Part shown: one piece after another, positions 8,109 to 16,214 of the stretch | Layout: every line of letters begins with the position of its first letter | Position numbering within the stretch: the first letter of the stretch is position 1 | Source of the DNA: Cytobacillus luteolus | Lineage (GTDB): Bacteria; Bacillota; Bacilli; Bacillales; Bacillaceae_L | Assembly: GCF_017873715.1 (NCBI RefSeq) | Contig: NZ_JAGGKM010000009.1 | Span: 1 to 64,000 of the forward strand | Direction of reading: 5' to 3' | Length of the DNA stretch: 64,000 nucleotides | Translations under genes and position numbers: made by a program | Notes under the pieces: generated by a model | Told to the model about the DNA's origin: nothing | Database searches by the model: none | What the model saw: the letters and a program-made list of their open reading frames with translations, nothing else

Positions 8109-9725
8109 TTAGTCCCTATCTTGCATAAATCTCATCCATTTTTTTTGCTTCGTATTAACAAATAGGTACCCGATAAATGAAACACCCATTATTCCTGAGG
8201 ATATTTGTATAATTGGTAAATGGTTAATGGCCAATCCAAGGAAGCTTCCACCTACTCCCGCTAAACCGAAGTAGGATAATTGCTTCTTATAATTTTCAAA
8301 CACGGTAAAGCGAAACTGTCTTCTCTGCTCATTTTCTTTTAAGTTCTCCATTCGGTTTGGCAGATCTAGAAACTCTCCTACAGAGTGAAGAACCTTGAAT
8401 AGAGGTTGTGATTGTACCCATTGCCATAGGAACGTCCATTTATTTGAGCCTTGTGTTTTCAGCCAGTCTGTTAATACAGGTTTAAATAAGTCGACTAACT
8501 CCTCATCAGGAGCTATGGAGAGTAGCATACCCTCAATTGTTACATAAGATCGACCTAAGAAAACAAACCGAGTCGGAACTTGAATGGGTAGTGTATGTAC
8601 AATATCATTCATTTCCTTTTTAACCGCAAACATATCCATCTCTTTTATTTTGGTAAAGTCGATTGCCAGCATTTCAGATAGTAGTTTCTCCATTGATTTT
8701 AGATCTGCTTCAGGTAGGAGGAATCCTAGATTAGACAATCCATTCACGACTTTTGCATAGTCCTTTACAACAATCCCCTCAATTAATGTTTGAAAAGTTG
8801 CAGCATCCTTTTTAGAAATTTCGCCAATCATTCCAAAATCTAGAAGAATGAGGTTTCCATTTTGATCAATCAATACATTCCCAGGATGAGGGTCTGCATG
8901 AAAGATTCCAGGCTCAAGCCACTGTGGAAGAAAAACATGTAAAAGTCGCTTTGCAAGATTTCCACGGTTAATTTGTAACTCATTGAGTGCTTTATTATCA
9001 GTTACTCTTCTACCCTCAACCCACTCCATAACAAGCACCCTGGATGTGCATAATTCTGGATAGATTTCCGGTATTTTTACTCCCTCAACCTCTTTAAATC
9101 TACTTTTAAAATATAAAAGTGTTTCAAGCTCTTTGTGATAATCTAGCTCTCTTTCAATGACATGCTTAAGCTCTTGAAATAGTACCTTGAAGTTTATGAA
9201 ACCTCTAGGAACAGGTACAAAATGATCAGCAAACCAAAAAATAATCGCTAGGGAACGAAAATCTGTCTTTACAATGCTAGCAATAGTTGGACGTTGTACT
9301 TTTACAGCAACTTTTGTCCCATCCAGTAATACACCTTGATACACTTCACCGATGGATGCTGAGGCTATTGCCTCAGGATGAATGGAAGAAAAAAATCCTT
9401 CAATACTACCTTCCCATTCCTCCTCTAAAATGAATTCAATATCATTCCACTTTGATGGTGGTACTTTATCAACTAAATCCTCTATTTGAGAGATAAAACT
9501 TTTTGGTAATAAGTCTCCTCGAATACTAAGGAATTGACCTATTTTTATGAGAAGCCCCTCTAAGTCAACAAGTGTTTCTTTAAACCTTTTACCAATATCT
9601 CCCCACAGTTTCTCCCACTCTGACTCTGGTTTTCTTCGAATCTTAAACCAATAGATTTTTATAAAGATAACAAATGCCATAGATAATATTTTATACATTC
9701 GAAGCAACTTAGAATGTTTTTTCAT
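8109..9725 (-). CDS. ABC1/AarF/UbiB-family atypical kinase
   Basis: This 538-residue protein has the ABC1 (UbiB) family hallmarks: KIGQ at residues 61-64, the Ala-rich nucleotide loop ASASIGEVYQG in place of a Gly-rich loop, the VAVKVQRP lysine strand, the catalytic HADPHPGN loop and the metal-binding LLDFGMIG. Two hydrophobic segments near the C-terminus (about 485-525) anchor it in the membrane. Family members support isoprenoid quinone or lipid metabolism, probably as ATPases. Start chosen at ATG 9725, ten bases after GAGG; a TTG two codons upstream is possible. It shares a transcript with the small DUF4083-like gene. Confidence 0.88.
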   Translation of the reverse strand: MKKHSKLLRMYKILSMAFVIFIKIYWFKIRRKPESEWEKLWGDIGKRFKETLVDLEGLLIKIGQFLSIRGDLLPKSFISQIEDLVDKVPPSKWNDIEFILEEEWEGSIEGFFSSIHPEAIASASIGEVYQGVLLDGTKVAVKVQRPTIASIVKTDFRSLAIIFWFADHFVPVPRGFINFKVLFQELKHVIERELDYHKELETLLYFKSRFKEVEGVKIPEIYPELCTSRVLVMEWVEGRRVTDNKALNELQINRGNLAKRLLHVFLPQWLEPGIFHADPHPGNVLIDQNGNLILLDFGMIGEISKKDAATFQTLIEGIVVKDYAKVVNGLSNLGFLLPEADLKSMEKLLSEMLAIDFTKIKEMDMFAVKKEMNDIVHTLPIQVPTRFVFLGRSYVTIEGMLLSIAPDEELVDLFKPVLTDWLKTQGSNKWTFLWQWVQSQPLFKVLHSVGEFLDLPNRMENLKENEQRRQFRFTVFENYKKQLSYFGLAGVGGSFLGLAINHLPIIQISSGIMGVSFIGYLFVNTKQKKWMRFMQDRD

Positions 9726-9873
9726 AAGCAACTTACCTCATTCTCATATTAATTAAAACCTCTTCAATTTTACCATAAGCATCCATTTATTTACTCCAAT
9801 TATTAAAATCGAATGGAATTATTTTGTAGAAATAAACAAACACTACCTGTAAAAAATACTACGAGGTGAGGTT

Positions 9874-10713
9874 ATGAATAAGAAACAACTTTGGTTATTG
9901 ATGGTGTTAGTATGTTCTTTAGTTATTCTGTTTTCTTGTGCACCGCCTGAAGATGAAGCAACTGATGCAAATAAGCAGGAGGAAAAAGAAAACAAAGAAG
10001 AAAAAAGCGATGGCTTACTCCAAAAGGTAAAGGATGAAGGTGTACTTTTAATTGGTACAGAAGGTACCTATCCACCATTTACATTTCACAATGATGCAGG
10101 TGATTTAACCGGCTTTGATGTAGAAATAGCTAAAGAGATTGCAACACGAATAGGTGTTACTCCTGAATTTAAGGAAACTCAATGGGACGCTATGTTTGCA
10201 GGCCTTGATGCAAAAAGATTTGACATGATTGCCAATCAGGTTGGAATTAGACCAGACCGTCAAGATAAATATGATTTTTCGGATCCTTATATTACATCCT
10301 CTGCGGTTTTAGTTACTCATTTAGATAATAAAGATGTAAATCGTTTTGAAGACATAAAAGGCTTACAATCAGCACAGTCCTTAACAAGTAACTTTGCAGA
10401 CCTTGCAAAAGCCTTCGAGGCTGAGATCGTTGGAGTTGATGGCTTTAATCAATCAATTGAACTGTTAATTTCAAAACGAGTTGATGCTACTATTAACGAC
10501 AAATTAACCGTATTGGACTTTTTAAAACAACGACCTGATGCTCCTGTGAAAATTGCGGCTACACATGAAGAAGCCTCACAAAGTGGATTCATGTTCAGAA
10601 AAGGTAGCGGAGACCTAGTGGATGAAGTGAACAAAGCTTTGCAAGAAATGATTGATGATGGGACATATCAAGAGATTTCTAAAGAATGGTTTGGCGAGAA
10701 TGTTCTTAAATAG
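9874..10713 (+). CDS. Amino-acid ABC transporter substrate-binding lipoprotein
   Basis: This 279-residue family-3 solute-binding protein has a lipoprotein signal peptide with the acylated Cys22 in LFSCAPP, a charged linker rich in Glu/Lys (about 27-47), then the two-lobe SBP_bac_3 domain (GTEGTYPPFTFHNDAGDLTGFD...). It delivers a polar amino acid to the permease encoded next. Its closest look-alikes are the cystine binders TcyA/YxeM; the exact ligand is not determinable here. The gene overlaps the permease start by 14 bp, so the three genes form one operon. Confidence 0.88.
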   Translation: MNKKQLWLLMVLVCSLVILFSCAPPEDEATDANKQEEKENKEEKSDGLLQKVKDEGVLLIGTEGTYPPFTFHNDAGDLTGFDVEIAKEIATRIGVTPEFKETQWDAMFAGLDAKRFDMIANQVGIRPDRQDKYDFSDPYITSSAVLVTHLDNKDVNRFEDIKGLQSAQSLTSNFADLAKAFEAEIVGVDGFNQSIELLISKRVDATINDKLTVLDFLKQRPDAPVKIAATHEEASQSGFMFRKGSGDLVDEVNKALQEMIDDGTYQEISKEWFGENVLK

Positions 10714-11401
10714 TATTTTTACAAACCCTGAACGATTAGAAAGGCTAACAACAATTGCATTAAACTCCCTTCAACCATTGTTGGAGGGTGCAATTGTTTA
10801 TACAATACCGCTTACGTTACTTTCCTTTAGTTTTGGGATCATTCTAGCAGTGCTAACTGCTTTAGCTAGGATCTCTAGTATAAAACCATTTGAGATCATA
10901 GCTAGATTTTATGTCTCTGCCATACGAGGCACACCATTACTAGTCCAACTTTTTATTCTTTTTTATGGATTACCAACAGTTGGAGTCGTGATAGACCCCT
11001 TTCCTGCTGCTATTATTGGCTTTTCATTGAATGTTGGAGCCTACGCATCTGAAATTATTAGGGCTGCTATTCTGTCAATACCAAAAGGGCAGTGGGAAGC
11101 AGCATACTCCGTTGGTATGTCATATCAACAGGCATTAAAGCGAATCATTCTTCCACAAGCATCAAGGGTGTCCATTCCTCCCCTATCGAACACTTTTATT
11201 AGTCTGGTAAAAGATACGTCTTTGGCCTCATTAATTCTGGTAACAGAAATGTTCCGACGAGCACAGGAGATTGCAGCAACCAACTATGAGTTTTTGCTTT
11301 TATATACTCAAGCTGCCCTGATTTATTGGGCGATTTGCTTTATCCTTTCCATTGGACAAGCAAAGCTTGAACATAAACTAGATCGTTATGTTTCAAGATA
11401 G
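10700..11401 (+). CDS. Amino-acid ABC transporter permease (TcyB-like)
   Basis: This 233-residue permease of the His/Glu/Gln/Arg/cystine class has about five membrane helices, with the EAA loop [20 protein letters not shown] at about residues 132-151 that docks onto the ATPase. I use ATG 10700, which overlaps the stop of the binding-protein gene; the upstream ATG at 10652 would add a stretch encoded inside that gene. Length 233 matches TcyB. Middle gene of a three-gene importer operon. Confidence 0.87.
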   Translation: MFLNSIFTNPERLERLTTIALNSLQPLLEGAIVYTIPLTLLSFSFGIILAVLTALARISSIKPFEIIARFYVSAIRGTPLLVQLFILFYGLPTVGVVIDPFPAAIIGFSLNVGAYASEIIRAAILSIPKGQWEAAYSVGMSYQQALKRIILPQASRVSIPPLSNTFISLVKDTSLASLILVTEMFRRAQEIAATNYEFLLLYTQAALIYWAICFILSIGQAKLEHKLDRYVSR

Positions 11402-11421
11402 TTGTGAAAGGAGCTCGAGCA

Positions 11422-12156
11422 ATGATACAAATTCGTGATTTACATAAAACATTTGGAGAGCTTCAGGTTTTAAAAGGAATAGATATAGATATCCAAAAAG
11501 GGAAGGTTATTGTTGTCATCGGCCCATCTGGCTCAGGAAAAACAACATTTCTTCGTTGTTTAAATATACTAGAGGTTCCAACAAAGGGAATGTTATCAAT
11601 TAATCAACAAACGTTGGATTTTAATAAGAAAGTCGCCAAAGGTCAAATACCTCCGTTTCGCCGGTTAACTGGAATGGTGTTTCAAAACTACAATCTCTTT
11701 CCTCATAAAACTGCCCTAGAAAATGTAATGGAAGGGCCAATTATTGTTAACAAAGAGGAGAAATCACAGGTTGAAGATCGAGCACGCATCCTGTTAGAGA
11801 AAGTTGGATTGGGCGACAAGATGGATTTTTATCCTTTCCAGCTTTCTGGAGGGCAACAACAACGTGTTGGCATTGCAAGAGCCCTAGCAATGGAACCAAA
11901 AGTCATGTTGTTTGATGAGCCAACATCAGCTTTAGATCCAGAGCTTGTAGGAGAAGTTTTAAAAGTAATGAAGGATCTTGCTAGTGAGGGAATGACCATG
12001 GTTGTTGTTACTCATGAGATGAGATTTGCGAAGGAAGTCGCTGACGAGGTATTATTCATGGATCAAGGCGTAATTATTGAAAAAGGCAAACCAAGTCAGA
12101 TATTTTCTAATCCCAGAGAAGAACGCACCAAACAATTTCTGCGTTTAATACATTAG
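11422..12156 (+). CDS. Amino-acid ABC transporter ATP-binding protein (TcyC-like)
   Basis: This 244-residue ATPase has Walker [10 protein letters not shown] at 34-42, the Q loop FQNYNLF near 88, the signature LSGGQQQR at 141-148, Walker B VMLFDEP at 161-167 and the switch His in VTHEMRF. It powers the importer encoded with the two preceding genes. The start is ATG 11422, behind AAAGGAG at 11407-11413; a GTG at 11404 lies before the ribosome site and is rejected. Last gene of the operon. Confidence 0.9.
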   Translation: MIQIRDLHKTFGELQVLKGIDIDIQKGKVIVVIGPSGSGKTTFLRCLNILEVPTKGMLSINQQTLDFNKKVAKGQIPPFRRLTGMVFQNYNLFPHKTALENVMEGPIIVNKEEKSQVEDRARILLEKVGLGDKMDFYPFQLSGGQQQRVGIARALAMEPKVMLFDEPTSALDPELVGEVLKVMKDLASEGMTMVVVTHEMRFAKEVADEVLFMDQGVIIEKGKPSQIFSNPREERTKQFLRLIH

Positions 12157-12157
12157 A

Positions 12158-12190
12158 AAAAGACCCACTCAGGTGCAAGTGGGTCCTCAT
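12158..12190 (-). terminator. Terminator of the leftward coiled-coil gene
   Basis: GACCCACT (12162-12169) and AGTGGGTC (12178-12185) form a stem. The T run lies on the minus-strand side, so it serves the leftward gene; it may also stop the convergent ABC operon. Confidence 0.75.
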
Positions 12191-12199
12191 CAACCACTA

Positions 12200-12397
12200 T
12201 CAAAGATCCTTACTAATCTTTTCTCTTTCTTCCTTCACTTTCTCCATCATTTCGTTCATCATATCTTTGGTTAATTCTTCTAATTCATCTAGTATGTCAT
12301 TTGCTCTTTTTCTAGACTCTTCAGTAGGCTCGCTCATACCTAGTAATTGTCCTAATTCATCCTGAAGTTCATCATAACGCTTTTGTAAGTTAGACAT
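12200..12397 (-). CDS. Small charged coiled-coil protein, function unknown
   Basis: This 65-residue protein is almost entirely helical and charged (LQKRYDELQDELGQLLGM; LDELEELTKDMMNEMMEKVK), with heptad-like leucines suggesting a coiled coil. No known domain is recognised. The ATG at 12397 follows GGAG by ten bases; an ATG seven codons upstream lacks a ribosome site. Monocistronic, with a terminator directly downstream. Confidence 0.6.
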   Translation of the reverse strand: MSNLQKRYDELQDELGQLLGMSEPTEESRKRANDILDELEELTKDMMNEMMEKVKEEREKISKDL

Positions 12398-12441
12398 GCT
12401 GTTTCTACTCCTATTCACTAATAAGTCTTATTTATAGTTTA

Positions 12442-13062
12442 TCATACAAGCTTCCTTATTGAACGGATTACCTTCTCATAGTATGACTTTTCATGGGGAA
12501 CAAAGTCAGCCTTTGTTACAGATTTATCAATAGACATTCTTTCTCCTAGTCCACTTTCTTCAAACCCTATAGCAGGTACTTCATTTAGATTACCAAGCCA
12601 TAACTGCTCGAAATCATCTATAGTAACCCTGTAAATTCCAGAAACTTCTTCACGTTGAATGGTGAAATCCTTAAACCCGAATTCACCTTTACATAAATAA
12701 ACATGCGCTAGTTCTTTATCAATAAATTCGCCTTTGATGACAGAATAATCAATGACCCCAACCGAAATGAGTTCTTCCATGTTTACATCTATTCCTATTT
12801 CTTCTTTAATTTCTCTAATGCCATCTTCTACCGTTTCGTGTGATAGTATGTGCCCTGCCGCTGTAATATCTAAAAGAGTAGGATAGTCTTTTTTCACAGG
12901 ACTTCTTAATTGCAAATATACATATAGCTGGTCTTTTTCTTGTTGAATTAACCAACAATGAAAAGTTTCATGCCAATATCCATTCTTATGAACTTCTTCT
13001 CTTGTTGCTACCCCAATCGGATTTCGATCTTCGTCAAAAATCTTAATCAATTCTGATTCCAT
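12442..13062 (-). CDS. Nudix hydrolase (isopentenyl-diphosphate-isomerase-like subgroup)
   Basis: This 206-residue protein has a Nudix box at about residues 70-92 (GHILSHE...REIKEEIGI). The box has six rather than seven residues between the first Glu and the Arg-Glu pair, a form common in IDI-like Nudix proteins. They hydrolyse a nucleoside diphosphate-X compound or a related pyrophosphate; the substrate is unknown. The ATG at 13062 lies nine bases after GAGGAG. It follows the double-GNAT gene by 12 bp, so the two are cotranscribed. Confidence 0.82.
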   Translation of the reverse strand: MESELIKIFDEDRNPIGVATREEVHKNGYWHETFHCWLIQQEKDQLYVYLQLRSPVKKDYPTLLDITAAGHILSHETVEDGIREIKEEIGIDVNMEELISVGVIDYSVIKGEFIDKELAHVYLCKGEFGFKDFTIQREEVSGIYRVTIDDFEQLWLGNLNEVPAIGFEESGLGERMSIDKSVTKADFVPHEKSYYEKVIRSIRKLV

Positions 13063-13074
13063 CAATATTGCTCC

Positions 13075-14040
13075 TCACAAGTTAATATAAAACGAAGAGT
13101 TCGGATACTTGCCTTCCTTTATAAACCCTATTCTTCTATAAAATTGGGATGCCTCTTCCGTATCAGTATAAAGGACAATAATTTTAAATTTAGTTCTTGC
13201 TTCCTGTAAAATCGTATCAACAAGTAGCCTGCCAAGTCCTTTTCTTCGTTCATTTCTTGCTACATAGAATCTACGAAGCCGACCAATTTTGTTATCACCA
13301 GCATAAGGATCAATTGTTAAGCCACCAATTGCAACTAGTAACCCTGCTCTATTGAATAAGCCGTACAACACTTCTCCTGGCTTGCTGAAGGTGTTCGAGC
13401 CTGATTTATAGTCAAAAACAAGCCTTTCCAAAAATCGAAACCCTTCAGATTTACTTTCATTGACTAATTCTAGATAATTAACTTCTAATAGATTATTAAT
13501 AAGCCTTATTTCGTAATCTTCCACACTATCTTTTACTAAATAAAAATAAACCAAACCATCTTTTAATTCCACTGACTGAGTAAATCCTAATTTATGCATA
13601 AGTACAAGAGATTTTTGATTTTCAAGCTCTACGGTGGCATCAATTACATCAAAGCCTAATTCTTTAAATCCATAATCTAGTACAGTATGCATCACTTCTG
13701 TCATGATTCCTTTTCCCCAAAAAGCTTTAGCTAAATCGAAACCAACCTCTGCGATTACTTGATTTTTACTGTCTCTTATATAATGATATCCACATGTCCC
13801 AACAAATTGATTTGATACCTTTTCATAAATTCCCCAGCGACAACCGCGATCCTTAATGTGGTATGTAATGATTTTAATTGCCTCTTGGATATCCTTGCAT
13901 GGCTCAATATCCATGAATTTCGTGATTTGTGGATCTGCAAAATGCTTATACACATCTTCTGCATCATCGAGAGTTAATAGTCTAAGATAATACCTTTCCG
14001 ATTCTAATTTTGGATAGTAAAATTGGTTAATATTTTTCAC
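13075..14040 (-). CDS. Two-domain GNAT acetyltransferase (RimJ-like plus second GNAT)
   Basis: This 321-residue protein is a fusion of two acetyltransferase domains. Residues about 10-165 form a RimJ/RimL-type GNAT (YYLRLLTLDDAEDV; WGKGIMTEVM). Residues about 185-321 form a second GNAT (RRFYVARNERRKGLGRLL; FYRRIGF). I start at GTG 14040 because AGGAAGG lies six bases upstream; the in-frame ATG at 14058 has no ribosome site. The downstream Nudix gene is 12 bp away. The acceptors are unknown; a protein N-terminus or a small-molecule amine is usual for each half. Confidence 0.75.
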   Translation of the reverse strand: MKNINQFYYPKLESERYYLRLLTLDDAEDVYKHFADPQITKFMDIEPCKDIQEAIKIITYHIKDRGCRWGIYEKVSNQFVGTCGYHYIRDSKNQVIAEVGFDLAKAFWGKGIMTEVMHTVLDYGFKELGFDVIDATVELENQKSLVLMHKLGFTQSVELKDGLVYFYLVKDSVEDYEIRLINNLLEVNYLELVNESKSEGFRFLERLVFDYKSGSNTFSKPGEVLYGLFNRAGLLVAIGGLTIDPYAGDNKIGRLRRFYVARNERRKGLGRLLVDTILQEARTKFKIIVLYTDTEEASQFYRRIGFIKEGKYPNSSFYINL

Positions 14041-14302
14041 AGTATCCTTCCTCTCCATTAAAAATAGACCGAAAGAACACACTGTCTTTACGGTCTAATG
14101 GATTCATAAATTCCGATCGATTAGTTGTATATGACAGTGTATCCTAACTTTTTGTGAACAGGTAAATAAAGCACCTTAAATGTGGGTACTTTTTCTTTTC
14201 CTTCATCAAAAAAACAGTTAGAACCTCTGTGCATAAACAACCCCTCTACTAGTTTCTAATTTCACTATAATGGAATAAATTGTGAATGTCTACAAAAGAT
14301 TC

Positions 14303-14689
14303 TCAGTTCACTGTCGGTCCTGTCCAACTCATGATTCCACCTTCAACATTGATGATTTTTTTATATCCAAGGTCTTGGAGAATTTGAGCAGCTTGCATGC
14401 TTCTATTTCCACTTCTACAAAACAAAACAATCTCTGAATCTATCGGAATTTGGTTATAGTTCTCTTTTAATGTACTTAGTGGTACATTTATCATCCCTTC
14501 AACATGTCCTTCCTGGAATTCATCCACTTCACGAACATCAACAAATACAACATTCTCAGTACTTGAATCAAGCTTTTCTGCTAGTTCTTCCGTAGTAATT
14601 GAAGTGATTCCTTTTGAATTAGTCATATTCATCCCCATGAAAACGAGTACAAGAACGATAGGTATAATAACTAGTAATTTTTTTGACAT
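14303..14689 (-). CDS. Membrane-anchored rhodanese (sulfurtransferase)
   Basis: This 128-residue single-domain rhodanese has an N-terminal membrane helix (about 4-20) that puts the catalytic domain on the outer face. The active-site loop is Cys91-Arg-Ser-Gly-Asn-Arg, with Cys91 forming the persulfide. It transfers sulfane sulfur. A CstR-like persulfide sensor is encoded just upstream, and a CstR-type operator (14714-14727) sits before this gene. The ribosome site is AGGAG. Inference: part of a response to sulfide or polysulfide. Confidence 0.85.
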   Translation of the reverse strand: MSKKLLVIIPIVLVLVFMGMNMTNSKGITSITTEELAEKLDSSTENVVFVDVREVDEFQEGHVEGMINVPLSTLKENYNQIPIDSEIVLFCRSGNRSMQAAQILQDLGYKKIINVEGGIMSWTGPTVN

Positions 14690-14713
14690 GGCTATCTAAC
14701 TCCTACCCACATT

Positions 14714-14727
14714 TACCCATAAGGGTA
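14714..14727 (-). promoter_or_regulatory. Putative CstR operator before the rhodanese gene
   Basis: TACCC-ATAA-GGGTA is a perfect inverted repeat with a 4-base spacer, adjacent to AT-rich promoter-like DNA on the minus strand. It resembles the GC-tract operators of the CsoR/CstR family and matches the second site at 15100-15115. Confidence 0.6.
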
Positions 14728-14741
14728 TATTATTATATAAA

Positions 14742-14768
14742 AATAAAAGAGCCATTGACTCTTTTATT
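14742..14768 (-). terminator. Terminator of the cstR-like gene
   Basis: AATAAAAGAG (14742-14751) and CTCTTTTATT (14759-14768) form a perfect 10-bp stem with a 7-base loop, immediately after the stop at 14770. It separates the regulator from the rhodanese gene, which therefore likely has its own promoter. Confidence 0.7.
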
Positions 14769-14769
14769 C

Positions 14770-15030
14770 TTATCTACTTTTAACCAATAGGTTAACGGCT
14801 TCCTTCACAAGTTCTTCCGTATTTTGTCCGTTCTCATTAGCTTCTTTTACACATTCAACAAGATTGGAACTAACAATAACCCCGATGGTTCGATCAATTG
14901 CTGTACGTGAAGCAGAAAGCTGTGTTATCACATCTTTGCAATCCTTATTCTCTTCCATCATCTTTAAAATACCTCTAAGCTGACCCTCTATTCGTTTTAC
15001 TCTATTTTTAATTTGGTCGTTATAATCCAC
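14770..15030 (-). CDS. cstR: CstR-like persulfide-sensing repressor (CsoR/RcnR family)
   Basis: This 86-residue DUF156 four-helix protein has cysteines at positions 31 and 60, exactly where CstR has its two reactive cysteines. The histidine used by copper-binding CsoR is absent (SNLVEC), so persulfide sensing rather than Cu(I) is likely. The start is a GTG behind TTGGAGGG. A promoter (TTGTCA-18-TATAAT on the minus strand, 15098-15069) is flanked by an operator-like palindrome at 15100-15115. The neighbouring rhodanese supports a sulfur-stress role. The call of family is firm, the ligand is inference. Confidence 0.85.
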   Translation of the reverse strand: MDYNDQIKNRVKRIEGQLRGILKMMEENKDCKDVITQLSASRTAIDRTIGVIVSSNLVECVKEANENGQNTEELVKEAVNLLVKSR

Positions 15031-15068
15031 TTATATTTCCCTCCAAGGAGTACTATCAAGATACAATC

Positions 15069-15115
15069 ATTATAGCAATACCTGACTATTCTTGACAACA
15101 TACCTTGATAGGTAT
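15069..15115 (-). promoter_or_regulatory. cstR promoter with upstream CstR-type operator
   Basis: On the minus strand TTGTCA (15098-15093) and TATAAT (15074-15069) are 18 bp apart. Directly upstream is ATACCT-TGAT-AGGTAT (15100-15115), a perfect 6-bp inverted repeat with a 4-base spacer. It shares the architecture of the site before the rhodanese gene, suggesting one regulator for both. Confidence 0.65.
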
Positions 15116-15142
15116 AGAAACCATCAGTTGAAGAGAGCGGTT

Positions 15143-15532
15143 CTACTCAGTGACCAGAATTCGATCCTGGTCTTTACTTTCAACACCTTCATTGAAAGTA
15201 AGCCTCGTTTTAAATCGATAGGAAACCGCTTCGGAACTCACGGGGATATCCTTTGGCAAAGAAAAAGTGAAGGCCATTTTATTTGATTCATCCGAATCAA
15301 TTTTCTTCGAAGTTAGGACTGTAGTAGAATCAATAAGCCTTTCTACCCCAGATACTTCATTTAACATGACTAGATCACAATCGATTCTTCTAATTTTCTG
15401 CTCAATTGTTCCTCCGTGAATAAGAAAGTGTCCACTAATATCTTCCCCACGTCTGTATTTTTCTTTTGGCAGAATAAGATCTATCCGTGCAGATCCAATA
15501 CCTAAAAGTGATAAATATTTTCTTAAAATCAC
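15143..15532 (-). CDS. Short Spo0M-like protein (N-terminal arrestin-like domain)
   Basis: This 129-residue protein resembles the first half of the sporulation-control protein Spo0M (MxxxKYLSLLGIGSARIDLILPKEKYRRGEDISGHFLIHGG), an arrestin-fold domain. Full Spo0M is about 255 residues, so only one beta-sandwich is present. The GTG start at 15532 follows a strong GGAGGGGGAGGGG stretch. It is the third gene of an operon with a Spo0E-like and an FbpB-like gene, 16 bp after the latter. Whether the short form is a truncation or a natural subfamily I cannot tell. Confidence 0.75.
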   Translation of the reverse strand: MILRKYLSLLGIGSARIDLILPKEKYRRGEDISGHFLIHGGTIEQKIRRIDCDLVMLNEVSGVERLIDSTTVLTSKKIDSDESNKMAFTFSLPKDIPVSSEAVSYRFKTRLTFNEGVESKDQDRILVTE

Positions 15533-15548
15533 TCTCCCCTCCCCCTCC

Positions 15549-15683
15549 TTAATTATTACTTGCAATTTTACTATATTTATCATCAATTCGCTTTTCAATT
15601 CGTTCTAGCTCGCGTTTATCTTTTAGAAGTTCTTCTTTATTTTTCTTTAATAGGTCTTGTAATGATAACTTCATTTTTCTCAT
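15549..15683 (-). CDS. FbpB-family small basic protein
   Basis: This 44-residue protein is highly charged (MRKMKLSLQDLLKKNKEELL ... ELERIEKRIDDKY). It matches the pattern of the Fur-regulated basic protein FbpB family, small proteins that in Bacillus subtilis help a regulatory RNA in iron sparing. The ATG overlaps the TGA of the Spo0E-like gene (ATGA), so translation is coupled. AAAGGGG lies nine bases upstream. Here the operon sits behind a manganese-type riboswitch rather than an obvious Fur box. Confidence 0.7.
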   Translation of the reverse strand: MRKMKLSLQDLLKKNKEELLKDKRELERIEKRIDDKYSKIASNN

Positions 15684-15850
15684 TTTTGATTTTCCCCTTT
15701 CAATGATAATTGCAATGTTAGGATTAGATCATCTAATCTCTGGCTTTGTTTTATTGTTTCTTCACAATTTAAACCATTGGTCCGAACTAAGCTGGTAAGT
15801 TTATCTTTTTCGATTTGATATTCATTTTGCAAGATTTGAGAATTTTTCAT
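15680..15850 (-). CDS. Spo0E-like aspartyl-phosphate phosphatase
   Basis: This 56-residue protein has the Spo0E-family signature SQxLD (about residues 39-43, SQRLDDLI), preceded by a helix with a conserved leucine pattern. Family members dephosphorylate Spo0A-P and delay sporulation. ATG 15850 is eight bases after GGGGG. It is the first gene of a three-gene operon (Spo0E-like, FbpB-like, Spo0M-like) lying only about 30 bases after the double terminator of a yybP-ykoY riboswitch. Confidence 0.75.
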   Translation of the reverse strand: MKNSQILQNEYQIEKDKLTSLVRTNGLNCEETIKQSQRLDDLILTLQLSLKGENQK

Positions 15851-15881
15851 GAACTAACCCCCATTTCCAGTTAAAAATAAT

Positions 15882-16040
15882 AAAAACCTTTACCGAGTGT
15901 GGTAAAGGTTTTTAAATACATAAAGACCTTTACCGAATTGGTAAAGGTCTTGCTAACAACGGTAAGGTTGCCAACAAAGCCGAGAGTATGATAACTCCGA
16001 AATGACGACTTTGATGTTAAAGCTACTCCCCTTTAGGAGA
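15882..16040 (-). promoter_or_regulatory. yybP-ykoY (Mn2+) riboswitch with two stacked terminators
   Basis: Read on the minus strand, 16039-15952 has the yybP-ykoY core: AAAGGGGAGUAGCU, CGUCAUUUCGGAG, GGCUUUGUUGGCAA and UGUUAGCAAGACC. A 12-bp terminator hairpin follows (15940-15951 with 15923-15934), then a second, almost identical one (15901-15913 with 15882-15894) with a T run. Mn2+ binding is known to favour read-through. The first gene downstream is the Spo0E-like gene at 15850. Confidence 0.85.
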
Positions 16041-16214
16041 ACTTATTCAACTGTATATATCAATAATAATAGAATTATAGAGAACTGTCAATTGGTATTT
16101 GTTAGACTATTGGATCAATTATGAAAAAGCGGAGGAATTCTGTTAGAAGAAAAAGTGTATCTTTGGTAATATAGGGAAAGATAAAAATAGTCTGTAGAAA
16201 TGAGGTACATGCAA

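Noticed and set aside
10652-10699. Upstream ATG for the amino-acid permease
   Set aside because: It would overlap the binding-protein gene by about 60 bp and adds sequence not seen in permeases; ATG 10700 fits TcyB length.
14083-14302. A gene between the double-GNAT and rhodanese genes
   Set aside because: No frame with a ribosome site is present; only AT-rich intergenic DNA.
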